Notes: a model not told the origin generated them from the letters alone. A DNA stretch of 64,000 nt from an uncultured Prevotellaceae bacterium (GCA_900318585.1 ONKY01000083.1:1-64000); one strand, 5' to 3'. Positions 8,979 to 19,193 are shown, counted from the stretch's first letter. Made by a program: numbers and translations.

Positions 8979-10001
8979 TTAGAAAGTAAGTACTTTCCTG
9001 ACTTTTCCGCTTCTTGAGCGCAGGATGTTGATACCTTTCCGCAGGCGATTCGACCGCCTGCCGTCTGGCATATAGATGACTTCCGGCTTGTTGTCTACGT
9101 TTTCCTGTACCAACACGTTGATGCTGTTGGTATAGTTATCGTAGCTGAACGCAACATCCTTCAAATCACCCCAAATATAGCGCTCCAAGCCAGGATAATC
9201 GATAAACGGGTTACGGTTTTTCTGGATTTCGTAGACGGCGTTGTTCCTTTGGCTTTCCTTTGTGCTGACGGGGTCGTTGGCAGCCCATTTCATCAGCATC
9301 TCCAGCTGCCACTGGCTGAGGCCGGGATAGGCGTTGCCGTCGAGCGTGGGGCGTGCTTCAGCATTTGCGTTGTACCAGTCAGCGAGCTTCTCCTCATAAC
9401 AGGTAGCCATATAGAAATAGGTGCGCGCAAAGTCGCCCTTGTACTCGTCGTTGGGCTCAAACACTGTGCCCGTGTAGCCAGGATAGGTACATTTTCCCAG
9501 CTTGCTGAAATTGTTTGCCGACATATAGCTCTCGCCATTCGTTTCGCCGAAGGGATAGTTCGCGCGCTTGTTGTTCACATAGCCGTCGGTAGGATAGAGG
9601 TGGTGCAGGTCAGTATACATCGGCATTACCTTGCCGCCAAACCAGCTGTTTGGAAACGAGTGTTCACGGTTGTACACGTCGCCTTCCTTGCTATAGTTTC
9701 CTGCCTGGTCTGTTCCAAAGGTCATCTCGCGCTTGTTGGAGTACATGTCCCACACGGTGCCGTTGTCTCTCTTGTCGGTTGTGCGGAAGTGCGTCCACAG
9801 CGCTTTGTAGGCATCATTCAGCGAACCGCCCTCATCGCGGTTATAGATAATTCCGCAGAGAGAAGTCTTCAGTTCGGCACCTTTCTTGCCGTCTGCAGCT
9901 TGATAATAGATGCCAGAGTCATGAGGCCCTTGGGCGTTAGCGCTTTTTGTGTTCAGTACAAGGAGTGCTGTGATACCAATGAAAAGTCTACCGTATCTCA
10001 T
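8979..10001 (-). CDS. Secreted endonuclease I family nuclease
   Basis: 340-residue exported nuclease with a signal peptide ending near SANAQ (about residue 24). The endonuclease I core (EndA/NucM-like, metal-dependent beta-beta-alpha fold) shows YNREHSFPNSWFGG with the probable catalytic His, then DLHHLYPTDGYVNNKRANYPFG. The tail DGRRSNRLRKGINILRS...GKVRKVLTF resembles the C-terminal motif of other exported proteins here and could be a sorting signal. It starts 20 bases after mutS on the same strand. Expected role is degradation of external DNA/RNA. Confidence 0.88.
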   Translation of the reverse strand: MRYGRLFIGITALLVLNTKSANAQGPHDSGIYYQAADGKKGAELKTSLCGIIYNRDEGGSLNDAYKALWTHFRTTDKRDNGTVWDMYSNKREMTFGTDQAGNYSKEGDVYNREHSFPNSWFGGKVMPMYTDLHHLYPTDGYVNNKRANYPFGETNGESYMSANNFSKLGKCTYPGYTGTVFEPNDEYKGDFARTYFYMATCYEEKLADWYNANAEARPTLDGNAYPGLSQWQLEMLMKWAANDPVSTKESQRNNAVYEIQKNRNPFIDYPGLERYIWGDLKDVAFSYDNYTNSINVLVQENVDNKPEVIYMPDGRRSNRLRKGINILRSRSGKVRKVLTF

Positions 10002-10021
10002 AAGCCTTTTGGTATTTTCAG

Positions 10022-12643
10022 TTATTTTCCGCTGACAATTTTCTTGATGTCATTGAGCTTGTTCAGGGCTTCCAATGGTGTGAGGTTGTTCACGTCAAGG
10101 CCGAGGATTTCGTCGCGCACCTGGCAAAGTACAGGGTCATCTAACTGGAAGAAACTCAGCTGCATACCCTCACGCGAAGCGGCTATTTCCGCCGTCGGTT
10201 TGCCAACAGCTCCCACCTGAGCATTGTCGGCTTCAAGTTGCTTCAGGATGACGTTGGCACGCTTCACGATGCTGCGTGGCATACCCGCAATTTCCGCTAC
10301 GTGGATACCAAAAGAGTGCTCACTCCCGCCCCGCTCCAGTTTTCGCAGGAAAATCACCTTACCTTCCACCTCGCGCACGCTGACGTTATAGTTCTTGATA
10401 CGCGAAAAATTCTTCTCCATCTCGTTCAGCTCGTGGTAGTGTGTGGCAAAGAGGGTACGAGCGTGCGCTTTGGGGTTCTCGTGAAGGTATTCCACAATAG
10501 CCCAGGCTATTGAGATGCCGTCGTAGGTAGAGGTGCCGCGCCCCAATTCGTCGAAGAGTACGAGAGAACGGCTACTGACGTTGTTCAGAATGTTCGAGGC
10601 TTCCGTCATCTCCACCATAAATGTGGATTCGCCCAAAGAAATATTGTCTGAAGCCCCTACCCTCGTGAAAATCTTGTCCACCAGCCCGATTTTTGCAGCT
10701 TCTGCGGGCACGAAGCAGCCAATCTGTGCAAGCAAAACGATGAGTGCCGTCTGACGCAGCAGCGCCGATTTACCAGCCATATTGGGACCTGTGATAATCA
10801 TGATTTGCTGGCGATTGTTGTCCAACAGAATATCGTTGGGAATGTAAGGCTCACCGATGGGCAGCTCCTGCTCTATCACAGGGTGGCGTCCCTGCTTGAT
10901 GTCGAGTATTTCTGTGGAGTCAATGACAGGCCTTACGTAGCGGTTTTCCTCAGCAGTCTTGGCAAAGGCCAGCAGACAGTCGAGCTGTGCCAAAAGGTTT
11001 GCATTGATCTGTATCTGCGGAATGAATTCCTGCATATCGAGCACCAATTCCGTGAAGAGCCTGCTTTCCAACGACAGGATTTTGTCTTCCGCCCCCAGGA
11101 TCTTCTCTTCGTACTCCTTCAGCTCCTGGGTGATGTAACGTTCTGCCTGTGCCAGCGTTTGTTTGCGAACCCACTCCTGCGGCACCTTGTCCTTATATGT
11201 ATTTCGTACTTCCAGATAGTAGCCGAACACGTTGTTATAGCCAATCTTCAGGCTTTGGATTCCTGTCTGCTCGGCCTCACGTTGCTGTATTTGCAACAAA
11301 TAGTCCTTGCCGCTGTAGGCAATACGCCGCAACTCGTCCAGCTCCTCGTTCACGCCGTCTCGAATCACGCCGCCCTTAGCCACCAACTGCGGTGGGTCGT
11401 TCTGTATCTCACGTTCTATCCGTTCTCTTAGCGACTCGCACAGGTTCAGCCGCTCCCCTACCCGCTTCAGGGCCTCGTTGTTGGCGTAGAGACAGGCCGT
11501 CTTAATGGGTTGTAGGGCTTTCAGCGCCACCTTCAGCTGCACCACCTCGCGAGGGCTGACCCTTCCCACAGCCACCTTCGAGATAATACGTTCCAAGTCA
11601 CCCATCCTGTGCAGCTGCTCGTCTATACACTGGCGGAAATCAGGCTCACGGTAGTAATATTCCACGATGTCAAGCCGTTCGTTGATAGGCCGTTCGTCTT
11701 TCAGCGGAAATACCACCCAACGTCGTAGCATTCTGCCGCCCATAGGGCTCACCGTGCGGTCTATCACGTCAAGTAGGCTCTTGCCGTCGTCCTGCATCGG
11801 CTGAATCAGCTCCAGGGAACGGATGGTGAACTTGTCTAAACGTACATATTTTTCTTCTTCTATACGCTGCAGAGCCGTGATGTGACCTATCTGGGTGTGC
11901 TGCGTCATTTCTAAGTACTGCAGGATGGCACCTGCAGCCACCATACCGCTTTTCAAGTGTTCCACGCCGAAACCCTTCATGTTTTTCACACGGAAATGCC
12001 GTAAAAGCTTCTGCATGGACGTCTGCTCTGTAAATACCCAGTCGTCCATCTCGAACGTCAGCAGCTTGGTGCCGAAATATTTCTCGAAGTCCTTTTTTCT
12101 TGAACGGTCTATCAGCACCTCCTTCGGCTGAAGGTTTCCCATCAGCTTCTCCACGTAGTCGTAGGTGCCCTCGCCTGTCAGGAATTCGCCTGTCGATATA
12201 TCCAAGAAAGCCACACCACAAGCTGCCTTTCCGAAGTGGACGGCAGAAAGGAAGTTGTTCTCCTTGTAGTTCAGCACGGTGTCGCTCATAGCTACACCAG
12301 GCGTCACCAATTCCGTGATGCCTCGCTTCACCAGCTTCTTCGTGAGCTTGGGGTCTTCCAACTGGTCGCAGATAGCCACACGTTTACCGGCGCGTATCAG
12401 CTTTGGCAGATACGTATCGAGTGCGTGATGGGGAAAACCAGCCATCTCGTCGCCTTTGTTATAGCCGTTGTTCCTGTGGGTCAGCGTAATACCCAAGATG
12501 CCTGCTGCCGTCACAGCGTCTTCACAATAGGTCTCATAGAAGTCGCCGCAACGGAATAACAGTACTGCATCAGGATGTTTTGCCTTCAGGTCGAAGAACT
12601 GCTTCATCATTGGTGTCAGTTCCTTGCCTTCCTTTTTTGCCAT
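10022..12643 (-). CDS. mutS: DNA mismatch repair protein MutS
   Basis: 873-residue mismatch sensor. N-terminal mismatch-binding motif CGDFYETY carries the Phe-x-Glu wedge. The ATPase has Walker A GPNMAGKS (about 619-626), STFMVEM, Walker [13 protein letters not shown] and the ATHYHEL switch. I place the start at 12643 (MAKKEGKEL) because a consensus promoter lies at 12665-12696; the frame stays open upstream of it, but that start would precede the promoter. A good AGGAAAG ribosome site lies before the ATG. The endonuclease gene follows on the same strand. Confidence 0.97.
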   Translation of the reverse strand: MAKKEGKELTPMMKQFFDLKAKHPDAVLLFRCGDFYETYCEDAVTAAGILGITLTHRNNGYNKGDEMAGFPHHALDTYLPKLIRAGKRVAICDQLEDPKLTKKLVKRGITELVTPGVAMSDTVLNYKENNFLSAVHFGKAACGVAFLDISTGEFLTGEGTYDYVEKLMGNLQPKEVLIDRSRKKDFEKYFGTKLLTFEMDDWVFTEQTSMQKLLRHFRVKNMKGFGVEHLKSGMVAAGAILQYLEMTQHTQIGHITALQRIEEEKYVRLDKFTIRSLELIQPMQDDGKSLLDVIDRTVSPMGGRMLRRWVVFPLKDERPINERLDIVEYYYREPDFRQCIDEQLHRMGDLERIISKVAVGRVSPREVVQLKVALKALQPIKTACLYANNEALKRVGERLNLCESLRERIEREIQNDPPQLVAKGGVIRDGVNEELDELRRIAYSGKDYLLQIQQREAEQTGIQSLKIGYNNVFGYYLEVRNTYKDKVPQEWVRKQTLAQAERYITQELKEYEEKILGAEDKILSLESRLFTELVLDMQEFIPQIQINANLLAQLDCLLAFAKTAEENRYVRPVIDSTEILDIKQGRHPVIEQELPIGEPYIPNDILLDNNRQQIMIITGPNMAGKSALLRQTALIVLLAQIGCFVPAEAAKIGLVDKIFTRVGASDNISLGESTFMVEMTEASNILNNVSSRSLVLFDELGRGTSTYDGISIAWAIVEYLHENPKAHARTLFATHYHELNEMEKNFSRIKNYNVSVREVEGKVIFLRKLERGGSEHSFGIHVAEIAGMPRSIVKRANVILKQLEADNAQVGAVGKPTAEIAASREGMQLSFFQLDDPVLCQVRDEILGLDVNNLTPLEALNKLNDIKKIVSGK

Positions 12644-12664
12644 TTCTTTCCTTTCTTTTGCTTG

Positions 12665-12696
12665 CAAAGGTACGAATAAACGAATGAAAAACCAAA
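12665..12696 (-). promoter_or_regulatory. Promoter of mutS
   Basis: Minus strand: TTTG (12696-12693), 20 bases, TACCTTTG (12672-12665). It fixes the mutS start at 12643 rather than further upstream. Confidence 0.75.
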
Positions 12697-12862
12697 TTAT
12701 TTTGAGTTTTTTAGAGCGAGAGTAACTCAAGCGAACTTTAGTTTCTGCCTTCGTACTATCTATTGTAGTAAATCAACCGTTAAGAAATCATAAACTATTC
12801 GGTTTTGGTGCAATATTTTCGGCTGTCTGGGATTATAAAAGTAGAAGCAAAAATTTTGTAAG

Positions 12863-13630
12863 ATGAAAAAGAGTATTACCTTATGGATGAGCACCCTGCT
12901 GGCATTGACTGTCAGCATGAGCAGTTGCAGCGACGATGAAGAGGAGAGAGTTACCAGCTACGACGCGACTTATCAGGTGAGTTTCTATTGTCAGGATCCA
13001 GGGCTGAACATGAAGCAGGGACGTTGGATAGGCAATGAGTTTATAGAATACACTCCGCAGAGCGAACCACCTTACCACCTGCTCGTGAGATGGAGCGACG
13101 AAAAGGGAAAGCAGGCAATTGATTATATCTTGGAGAGGAATCCCGACCAAATAGTAAACATAGCTGAAATTTCAGATAATAACGAATACAGGATTTCCTC
13201 GAAGGTGTATTTCGAGAGCCCTTACTTTTTTGTTTCCTCTTCTTACAATTCCAGCGAAAAAGGGTGGGGTGGTGGCTACAGTATACTCATCCTGCCGCAA
13301 ATCATTCTCAAGATGAAAGAGGGCAAAAGCATTGAAGCAATTACAAGGGAATATGCCCATACATTGACATTACAAGAAGAACAGACAATGAAAGATGTGT
13401 TCATCTTTGACAGCAACGTAAGGACTTCGCGGGAAGCGCTTCAATTAGCTTCTGATATCCATCAGCGTGACGATGTGGAATGGGCAGAAACCAATAACTA
13501 CAGCGCGTATAGTGAGTGTTTCGTGGAGAAAGACCGCAATGGTTCCATCACCGCCCAGGGTACCTTCACCCGTAGGCAGACAGAATATTTTCAAATAAGT
13601 ACCGAGTATTTTCAAATAAGTACTGAGTAA
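12863..13630 (+). CDS. Hypothetical lipoprotein with a repeat-derived C-terminus
   Basis: Not recognised. 255 residues with a lipoprotein signal ending VSMSSC (about Cys22) followed by an acidic SDDEEE stretch. The body is mixed alpha/beta without a motif I know. The last 20 residues contain TEYFQIS twice and a third TE, encoded by the first units of a 21-bp-period DNA array that continues beyond the stop. The native C-terminus may therefore have been extended or replaced. It converges on the tyrosine phosphatase gene. Confidence 0.75.
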   Translation: MKKSITLWMSTLLALTVSMSSCSDDEEERVTSYDATYQVSFYCQDPGLNMKQGRWIGNEFIEYTPQSEPPYHLLVRWSDEKGKQAIDYILERNPDQIVNIAEISDNNEYRISSKVYFESPYFFVSSSYNSSEKGWGGGYSILILPQIILKMKEGKSIEAITREYAHTLTLQEEQTMKDVFIFDSNVRTSREALQLASDIHQRDDVEWAETNNYSAYSECFVEKDRNGSITAQGTFTRRQTEYFQISTEYFQISTE

Positions 13631-13713
13631 TTTTTCTAAAGCACCGAGTATTGTTTCTAAAGTGGCGTTTATTTTTCAATAAGCGCCACTTTAGCGTGCT
13701 GAAACGGCACTTT
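13581..13713. repeat. 21-bp-period repeat array 1
   Basis: About six diverged units of 21 bases, each built on a T-rich half (ATTTTC or TTTCTAAA) and an ACCGAGT half. The first units are coding (end of the upstream lipoprotein), the rest are intergenic. The core AAAGCACCGAGT recurs in array 2 at 57.4 kb. 21 bases is two helical turns and seven codons. Confidence 0.75.
13659..13692. terminator. Possible bidirectional terminator stem within array 1
   Basis: Perfect 9-bp arms AAAGTGGCG and CGCCACTTT with a 16-base loop, between two convergent genes. No strong U-run, so the terminator role is uncertain. Confidence 0.45.
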
Positions 13714-13720
13714 GCAGAAA

Positions 13721-14194
13721 TCAGGCTTTCTGCACCAGATCTTCCAGCAGCCCTTCGCAGGCATCTTCCAGTAGTTCGAGGGCAAACTCGAAGTCGCGGG
13801 TGGAGCCGTAGTAGGGATCAGGCACAGTCTTCTGGCCAGGATGATGGCGCAGGTAGTCGCTCATGCGAATAATCTTCTGCAGGTCGAGTGGGGTAGGGGC
13901 TTGCCGAGCAACGTCGTGATAGTTTTCCTGATCCATCACGGCAATATAATCAAAACGAGAGAAGTCTTTCGAAGAGAACTGACGGGCACGGTGGTCGAAG
14001 ACATATCCGTGTCGCTGACCACATTGCCGCATACGGTAATCAGGCAACTGCCCCACGTGCCAGGAGCCGATGCCAGCAGAATCTATCAGAAACTCGTGTT
14101 CAAGTCCCCGCTCTGCAATCAAATGCTTCATAATGCCATCGGCAGCTGGCGAACGGCAAATATTTCCCAAGCAGATAAAGAGAATTCTTTTCAT
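13721..14194 (-). CDS. Low-molecular-weight protein-tyrosine phosphatase
   Basis: 157-residue cytosolic phosphatase. The catalytic P-loop C-x5-R-S is CLGNICRS (Cys8, Arg14) and the general acid is in DPYYG (Asp126); both are intact, so the enzyme should be active. Relatives dephosphorylate tyrosine kinases of polysaccharide export, or arsenate in a different branch; the DPYYG loop fits the phosphatase branch. No kinase gene is adjacent. A separate promoter lies 25 bases upstream. Confidence 0.94.
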   Translation of the reverse strand: MKRILFICLGNICRSPAADGIMKHLIAERGLEHEFLIDSAGIGSWHVGQLPDYRMRQCGQRHGYVFDHRARQFSSKDFSRFDYIAVMDQENYHDVARQAPTPLDLQKIIRMSDYLRHHPGQKTVPDPYYGSTRDFEFALELLEDACEGLLEDLVQKA

Positions 14195-14219
14195 CTTCGC
14201 TCTTTCTTTAATTGGAGCG

Positions 14220-14251
14220 CAAAGATACTACTTTTTTGCCAAATCAGCAAG
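14220..14251 (-). promoter_or_regulatory. Promoter of the tyrosine phosphatase gene
   Basis: Minus strand: CTTG (14251-14248), 20 bases, TATCTTTG (14227-14220). The -33 element is one base off consensus. Confidence 0.6.
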
Positions 14252-14290
14252 TTTTTGTTTGCAAAGTATCATTATCTCATAATTTCTTCT

Positions 14291-14298
14291 TAACTTTG
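14291..14298 (+). promoter_or_regulatory. -7 box of the DUF3667 gene
   Basis: TAACTTTG only five bases before the ATG at 14304, so a transcript would be almost leaderless for that start. No clear -33 TTTG at the usual distance. Confidence 0.55.
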
Positions 14299-14303
14299 CA
14301 GCG

Positions 14304-14348
14304 ATGTTGGAAGAGCTAAAGGATAAATACAGACATTTCAAGGAATAG
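14304..14348 (+). pseudogene. Original 5' end of the DUF3667 gene, cut by an in-frame TAG
   Basis: ATG at 14304 encodes MLEELKDKYRHFKE and then TAG at 14346-14348. The frame continues without another stop as QRQPFQVKPLSKESHTC into the DUF3667 protein. As I recall the family, this leader carries a Trp at the stop position (...FKEWQ..PF...), so TGG to TAG is the simplest explanation. Confidence 0.7.
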
Positions 14349-14366
14349 CAGCGGCAGCCTTTTCAG

Positions 14367-15230
14367 GTGAAGCCGTTGTCAAAAGAGAGTCATACCTGTA
14401 CCACCTGCGGAACCACTTTTGAGGGTAACTACTGCCCACGTTGCGGACTATCGTCAAAGATTGGCAGATACTCATTCAAGAATGCCTTCCTCTTGTTTCT
14501 CGATGTATGGGGCTTGGGCAATCGTGGTATGTTCCGCACCATCCGCGACCTGATTCTTCGTCCTGGTTACATGATACGTGACTATCTGCAGGGAATGCAG
14601 ATGGCGTATTTCCCTCCGTTTAAGATGTTCTTCCTGCTCATTACTTTGGCACTCTTGGTGCAATCAGGCATGAATATCAAGCAGGAGAATCGCATTGATA
14701 AGGTACAAAAGGAGTATAACGAAGGTCTTAACAGGGCTATTGTCCGATCTGTACAGTCGATGGACAACGAGGGACAGGGACAAATGACTGAAGAAAAGGC
14801 GAAAGAGCTGAACAGTCAATTAACGGAAACCATCGAAACTTCCAACGATGCCTATGATTGGACCATGAAGCACATGAGCTTAATGACTTTCCTTTTCCTG
14901 TTATTGTTCTCGCTTCCGCTTTATTGGTTTTTCCGCAAGTGTCCTGCCTACCCAGACATCAAGTGTTCAGAATTCTTCGTGGCTATGATCTACATCACCA
15001 ATATGATTACTATCTATTCCATCATCGTGAACTTCTTCTGTCTGAGTTTATGGTTAGACTTCGTTTTGTATGCATTAACGATTATTCCGCTGAAGCAACT
15101 GTCTGGATATAGTTATTGGCGAGTGATGCTGAAATGTGTACTGGCGTTCATCTTGTTTATGTTCATCATTCTTACCATTTCCATTTCGTTCAGTTTCGTC
15201 CTTTCTGCATTCAGCTCCGCTACTCATTGA
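14367..15230 (+). CDS. DUF3667 membrane protein, N-terminally interrupted
   Basis: DUF3667 family: an N-terminal zinc-ribbon-like pair CTTCG...YCPRCG, then hydrophobic helices at about 85-100, 170-190, 205-245 and 262-285. The function of the family is not known to me. From the GTG at 14367 the protein is 287 residues and keeps the ribbon and all membrane segments. The family-like start is the ATG at 14304 in the same frame, separated by a TAG codon. So the gene is either a mild pseudogene, re-initiated at GTG, or carries a sequencing error. The leuS promoter follows. Confidence 0.75.
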   Translation: MKPLSKESHTCTTCGTTFEGNYCPRCGLSSKIGRYSFKNAFLLFLDVWGLGNRGMFRTIRDLILRPGYMIRDYLQGMQMAYFPPFKMFFLLITLALLVQSGMNIKQENRIDKVQKEYNEGLNRAIVRSVQSMDNEGQGQMTEEKAKELNSQLTETIETSNDAYDWTMKHMSLMTFLFLLLFSLPLYWFFRKCPAYPDIKCSEFFVAMIYITNMITIYSIIVNFFCLSLWLDFVLYALTIIPLKQLSGYSYWRVMLKCVLAFILFMFIILTISISFSFVLSAFSSATH

Positions 15231-15305
15231 ATGCAAAGAATGCCTATTTTTTATAGGCTGCAGCAAATTTTTCTCTTTTCACTATTCACTTTTCACTTTT
15301 TTTCG

Positions 15306-15313
15306 TATCTTTG
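15306..15313 (+). promoter_or_regulatory. -7 box of leuS
   Basis: TATCTTTG 44 bases before the leuS ATG; the expected -33 region is T-rich without a clean TTTG. Confidence 0.55.
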
Positions 15314-15357
15314 CAGCCCAAATTTATATGTACGGAAACAATTAATACAAGGATACA

Positions 15358-18189
15358 ATGGAATACAATTTCAGAGAAATCGAAAAAAAATGGCATCAGC
15401 GGTGGGTGGAGCAAAAGACCTATCGCGTAGTGGAGGACCCGTCGAAGAAGAAGTTCTATGTGCTGAATATGTTCCCCTATCCCAGCGGAGCAGGACTGCA
15501 CGTGGGACATCCCTTAGGCTATATTGCCAGTGATATCTACGCCCGTTACAAGCGCCAGCAGGGCTATAACGTGCTGAACCCGATGGGCTATGATGCCTAC
15601 GGCCTGCCTGCCGAGCAGTATGCCATCCAGACAGGACAGCACCCTGAGAAGACCACTTTCCAGAACATTGACCGCTACCGCGAGCAGTTGGACAAGATTG
15701 GTTTCTCGTTCGACTGGGAGCGCGAGGTAAGAACTTGCGACCCCATCTACTATAAGTGGACGCAATGGGCCTTCCAGCGTATGTTCAAGTCGTACTACAG
15801 CACAGCTTCGCACAAGGCACAGCCCACCATCAAGCTCATTGAGCACTTTGAACTCATGGGTACTGAGAACTGTAACGCACTCGGTACGGAGGAATTACAC
15901 TTTACTGCATCCGAATGGGCCGGATTCTCTGAGAAGAAGAAGCAGGAAGTGCTGATGAACTATCGTATTGCCTATCTGGCAGACACAATGGTGAATTGGT
16001 GCCCAAAGTTAGGTACGGTGCTGGCTAACGACGAGGTGGTGGATGGCGTCAGCGTCCGCGGCGGCTATCCCGTGGTGCAGAAGAAGATGCGCCAGTGGTG
16101 CCTTCGTGTTTCTGCTTATGCCCAGCGTCTGCTCGACGGTTTGGAAGAAATCGACTGGACGGATTCTCTGAAAGAGACCCAGCGCAATTGGATTGGACGC
16201 AGCGAAGGTACTGAGGTGGAGTTCAATGTAGCCGTCAGCGATAGGCACTTCACTATCTTCACTACTCGTGCCGATACAATGTTTGGCGTGACGTTCATGG
16301 TGCTGGCTCCTGAGTCAGAGCTCGTTGCAGAGTTGACGACTGAAGACCAGAAAGCAGAAGTAGAAAATTATCTCGACTATGTCAAGAAGCGCACAGAGCG
16401 CGACCGCCAGATGGATCACAAGGTTACTGGCGTGTTCTCAGGTTCTTATGCCATCAATCCGTTCACGGATGAGAAGATACCCATCTGGATTGCCGAATAT
16501 GTTTTGGCTGGCTATGGCACGGGTGCCATTATGGCTGTGCCTGCTCACGACTCTCGCGACTATGCCTTCGCCAAGCACTTCAACCTGCCGATTATCCCGC
16601 TGATAGAGGGTGCTGACGTCTCTGAGGAAAGCTACGACGCCAAAGAGGGAATCATGTGCAACTCGGCCAGCTCGAAGTTCTCGCTTAACGGCCTCACCGT
16701 CAAGGAGGCTATCGCTGCCACGAAGAAATTTGTAACGGAGCAGGGCTTAGGCCGTGTGAAGGTGAACTACCGTCTGCGTGACGCCATTTTCTCTCGTCAG
16801 CGCTATTGGGGCGAGCCATTCCCTGTGTACTACAAGGACAATATGCCCTACATGATTCCTAAGGAGTGTCTGCCCTTGGAACTGCCGGAGATTGATGAGT
16901 ACAAGCCTACGGAGACGGGTGAGCCACCATTGGGCCGAGCCAAGATTTGGGCTTGGGACACCAAGACCGACAAGGTGGTAAGCAAAGACCTCATAGACAA
17001 TAAGACCGTCTTCCCCTTGGAGCTGAACACGATGCCCGGCTTCGCAGGTTCCAGCGCCTACTATCTGCGCTATATGGATCCAAAGAACGAGAAGGCACTC
17101 GTCAATCGTGACATTGACGAATATTGGCGCAATGTAGACCTCTACGTGGGTGGTACTGAGCACGCTACAGGTCACTTGATCTACAGTCGTTTCTGGAATA
17201 AGTGCCTCTATGACTCCGGCTACTCCTGCGAGGACGAGCCCTTCAAGAAGCTCGTCAATCAGGGTATGATCCAAGGCCGAAGCAACTTTGTCTACCGTAT
17301 TGAGGACGAGGGCGCCGATAAGGGTAAGTTCGTCAGCTTCGGCTTGAAGGACAAGTACACGACAACGCCTATCCACGTGGACGTGAATATCGTTTCTGCC
17401 GATGTACTTGACGTTGAGGCTTTCAAGGCTTGGCGTCCTGAGTATGAGAACGCAGAGTTTATTCTTGAGAACGGACAGTACAAGTGTGGCTGGGCTATTG
17501 AGAAGATGTCAAAGTCGATGTTCAACGTGGTCAATCCCGACATGATTGTCGAGAAGTATGGTGCCGATACCCTCCGTCTCTACGAGATGTTCCTCGGTCC
17601 TGTGGAGCAGTCGAAGCCCTGGGATACCAACGGTATTGATGGCTGCCACCGTTTCCTCCGCAAGTTCTGGAACCTCTGTACGGTTTGTTGCGACTCTGTC
17701 GCAACAGACGATCCAGCCACACCTGACAACCTGAAGTCCGTCCACAAGCTCATCAAGAAGGTGACGCAGGACATTGAGTCCTTCTCTTACAACACCTCTA
17801 TCTCTGCCTTCATGATCTGCGTGAACGAGCTCTCGCAGCAGAAGTGCAAGAACAAGGAGCTGCTGAAGACGCTGGTTATCCTTATAGCTCCCTTCGCTCC
17901 CCATATTGCCGAAGAGCTTTGGGAGCAGTTTGGCGGTGAGGGTAGTGTCTGCGACTCCAAGTGGCCCACGTGGGATGAGCAGTACTTGGTGGAGAGCCAG
18001 GTGAAGCTGGGTGTAGCCTTCAACGGTAAGGCTCGCTTCGAGATGCAGTTCGCAGCTGATGCCGACAATAAGACCATCGAGGAGGCCGTTCTCGCCAACG
18101 AGCGAACCAAGAAATACATCGAAGGTTTCCAGGTAGCAAAGGTTATCATCGTCCCTAAGCGTATGGTGAATATCGTACTGAAGAAGTAA
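15358..18189 (+). CDS. leuS: Leucyl-tRNA synthetase
   Basis: 943-residue class I synthetase with CP1 editing domain, charging tRNA-Leu. The HIGH-type motif is in [13 protein letters not shown] (residues 40-52) and KMSKS is at 716-720. Editing-domain motifs such as [12 protein letters not shown] are present. Length fits Bacteroidetes LeuS, longer than E. coli (860). At residues 777-784, in a variable linker of the C-terminal region, CCDSVATD is encoded by a 21-base palindromic repeat inserted without shifting the frame. The stop overlaps the yitT start by one base (TAATG). Confidence 0.98.
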   Translation: MEYNFREIEKKWHQRWVEQKTYRVVEDPSKKKFYVLNMFPYPSGAGLHVGHPLGYIASDIYARYKRQQGYNVLNPMGYDAYGLPAEQYAIQTGQHPEKTTFQNIDRYREQLDKIGFSFDWEREVRTCDPIYYKWTQWAFQRMFKSYYSTASHKAQPTIKLIEHFELMGTENCNALGTEELHFTASEWAGFSEKKKQEVLMNYRIAYLADTMVNWCPKLGTVLANDEVVDGVSVRGGYPVVQKKMRQWCLRVSAYAQRLLDGLEEIDWTDSLKETQRNWIGRSEGTEVEFNVAVSDRHFTIFTTRADTMFGVTFMVLAPESELVAELTTEDQKAEVENYLDYVKKRTERDRQMDHKVTGVFSGSYAINPFTDEKIPIWIAEYVLAGYGTGAIMAVPAHDSRDYAFAKHFNLPIIPLIEGADVSEESYDAKEGIMCNSASSKFSLNGLTVKEAIAATKKFVTEQGLGRVKVNYRLRDAIFSRQRYWGEPFPVYYKDNMPYMIPKECLPLELPEIDEYKPTETGEPPLGRAKIWAWDTKTDKVVSKDLIDNKTVFPLELNTMPGFAGSSAYYLRYMDPKNEKALVNRDIDEYWRNVDLYVGGTEHATGHLIYSRFWNKCLYDSGYSCEDEPFKKLVNQGMIQGRSNFVYRIEDEGADKGKFVSFGLKDKYTTTPIHVDVNIVSADVLDVEAFKAWRPEYENAEFILENGQYKCGWAIEKMSKSMFNVVNPDMIVEKYGADTLRLYEMFLGPVEQSKPWDTNGIDGCHRFLRKFWNLCTVCCDSVATDDPATPDNLKSVHKLIKKVTQDIESFSYNTSISAFMICVNELSQQKCKNKELLKTLVILIAPFAPHIAEELWEQFGGEGSVCDSKWPTWDEQYLVESQVKLGVAFNGKARFEMQFAADADNKTIEEAVLANERTKKYIEGFQVAKVIIVPKRMVNIVLKK
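17686..17706. repeat. Palindromic repeat, family 1, copy 2 (inside leuS)
   Basis: Perfect 9-bp arms TGTTGCGAC / GTCGCAACA around TCT; 21 bases, exactly seven codons. It is the reverse complement of the intergenic copy at 8015-8035, and the shared GAC extension follows. Confidence 0.85.
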
Positions 18190-19118
18190 TGACGCTGAAT
18201 CATCAATTGATCTGGAAAGAAGTACGCGACTACCTTGCCATCCTTTTAGGACTGGTGATGTATTCCATAGCCTTTACCGTGTTCCTGATGCCCTATCAGA
18301 TTGTGTCTGGTGGAGTGACTGGTCTTTCGGCCATCATCTACTACGCCACCGGATTCCATCTGGAGAATACCTATATCATCATTAATCTTATCCTTTTGGT
18401 AGTGGCATTGAGGATTCTGGGCATTAAGTTCATGATGAAGACCATCTTCGCCATTTTCGCCCTCTATTTTCTATTGATGTTCGCACAAGCCATTATGCCT
18501 ACACAGCCTAATGGCCTGCCGATTAAGGTATTGGGTGAGGGGCAGGACTTCATGTCGATGATTATCGGAAGTGTGATATCTGGTATTTCTCTTGCGACCG
18601 TCTTTCTGAACAACGGCTCCACAGGCGGAACAGATATCATTGCGGCCTCTGTGAATAAGTATCACAATGTGTCGTTGGGTTCTGTCTTGATTACTGTTGA
18701 CTTCTGTATCATCGGCTCCTGTATGTTCTTTCCTCAGTTTGGCGATTACATCGAACGAGCCCATAAGGTGATGTTCGGTCTTTGTGTGATGGCTATTGAG
18801 AACTTTGTACTTGACTACGTGATGAACGCCCGTCGTGAGTCTGTACAGTTCATGATCTTCACCCAAAAATGGCAGGAGATAGCCAACGCCATTGGTACGG
18901 AGATGAACCACGGTGTGACAATCCTCGATGGACACGGCTGGTACACAGGTCAGGAGATGAAAGTGCTCTGTATCCTCGCTAAGAAGCGCGAGAGTGTCTA
19001 TATCTTTCGCCTTATCAAGATGATCGACCCGCAGGCCTTTGTCTCTCAGAGTGCTGTCATTGGTGTCTATGGCGAAGGCTTTGATGAGATGAAAGTGAAG
19101 ATAAAACAAAAGAAATAA
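18189..19118 (+). CDS. YitT family membrane protein
   Basis: 309 residues: five or six hydrophobic segments in the first 200 residues (YitT_membrane), with the conserved GSTGGTDI at about 139-146, and a C-terminal soluble DUF2179 domain (about 215-300, including VTILDGHGWYTGQEMKVL). Transport function is suspected for the family but unproven. It is translationally coupled to leuS. A large stem-loop separates it from rdgB. Confidence 0.88.
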   Translation: MTLNHQLIWKEVRDYLAILLGLVMYSIAFTVFLMPYQIVSGGVTGLSAIIYYATGFHLENTYIIINLILLVVALRILGIKFMMKTIFAIFALYFLLMFAQAIMPTQPNGLPIKVLGEGQDFMSMIIGSVISGISLATVFLNNGSTGGTDIIAASVNKYHNVSLGSVLITVDFCIIGSCMFFPQFGDYIERAHKVMFGLCVMAIENFVLDYVMNARRESVQFMIFTQKWQEIANAIGTEMNHGVTILDGHGWYTGQEMKVLCILAKKRESVYIFRLIKMIDPQAFVSQSAVIGVYGEGFDEMKVKIKQKK

Positions 19119-19179
19119 CGACAACAAAGACAACTATAGAAACATTCAGCAAGAGTGAGCAAAGTTGTCTTGGTTGTCG
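19119..19179. other. Large stem-loop between yitT and rdgB
   Basis: 17-base arms at 19119-19135 and 19163-19179 (CGACAACAAAGACAACT and AGTTGTCTTGGTTGTCG) with a single G-U type mismatch and a 27-base loop. An A-run follows. It could be an attenuator, an RNA-processing site or an imported repeat. It also argues that rdgB starts at 19194, after the structure. Confidence 0.6.
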
Positions 19180-19193
19180 TCAAGAAAAAAAAT

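Noticed and set aside
12644..12730. Longer MutS N-terminus
   Set aside because: It would translate the -7 and -33 promoter elements; the ATG at 12643 has a ribosome site and family-like start.
14304..15230. Recoding of TAG as an amino acid in this organism
   Set aside because: Other genes in the window end in TAG (for example the polyprenyl synthase), so TAG is a normal stop; a point mutation is simpler.
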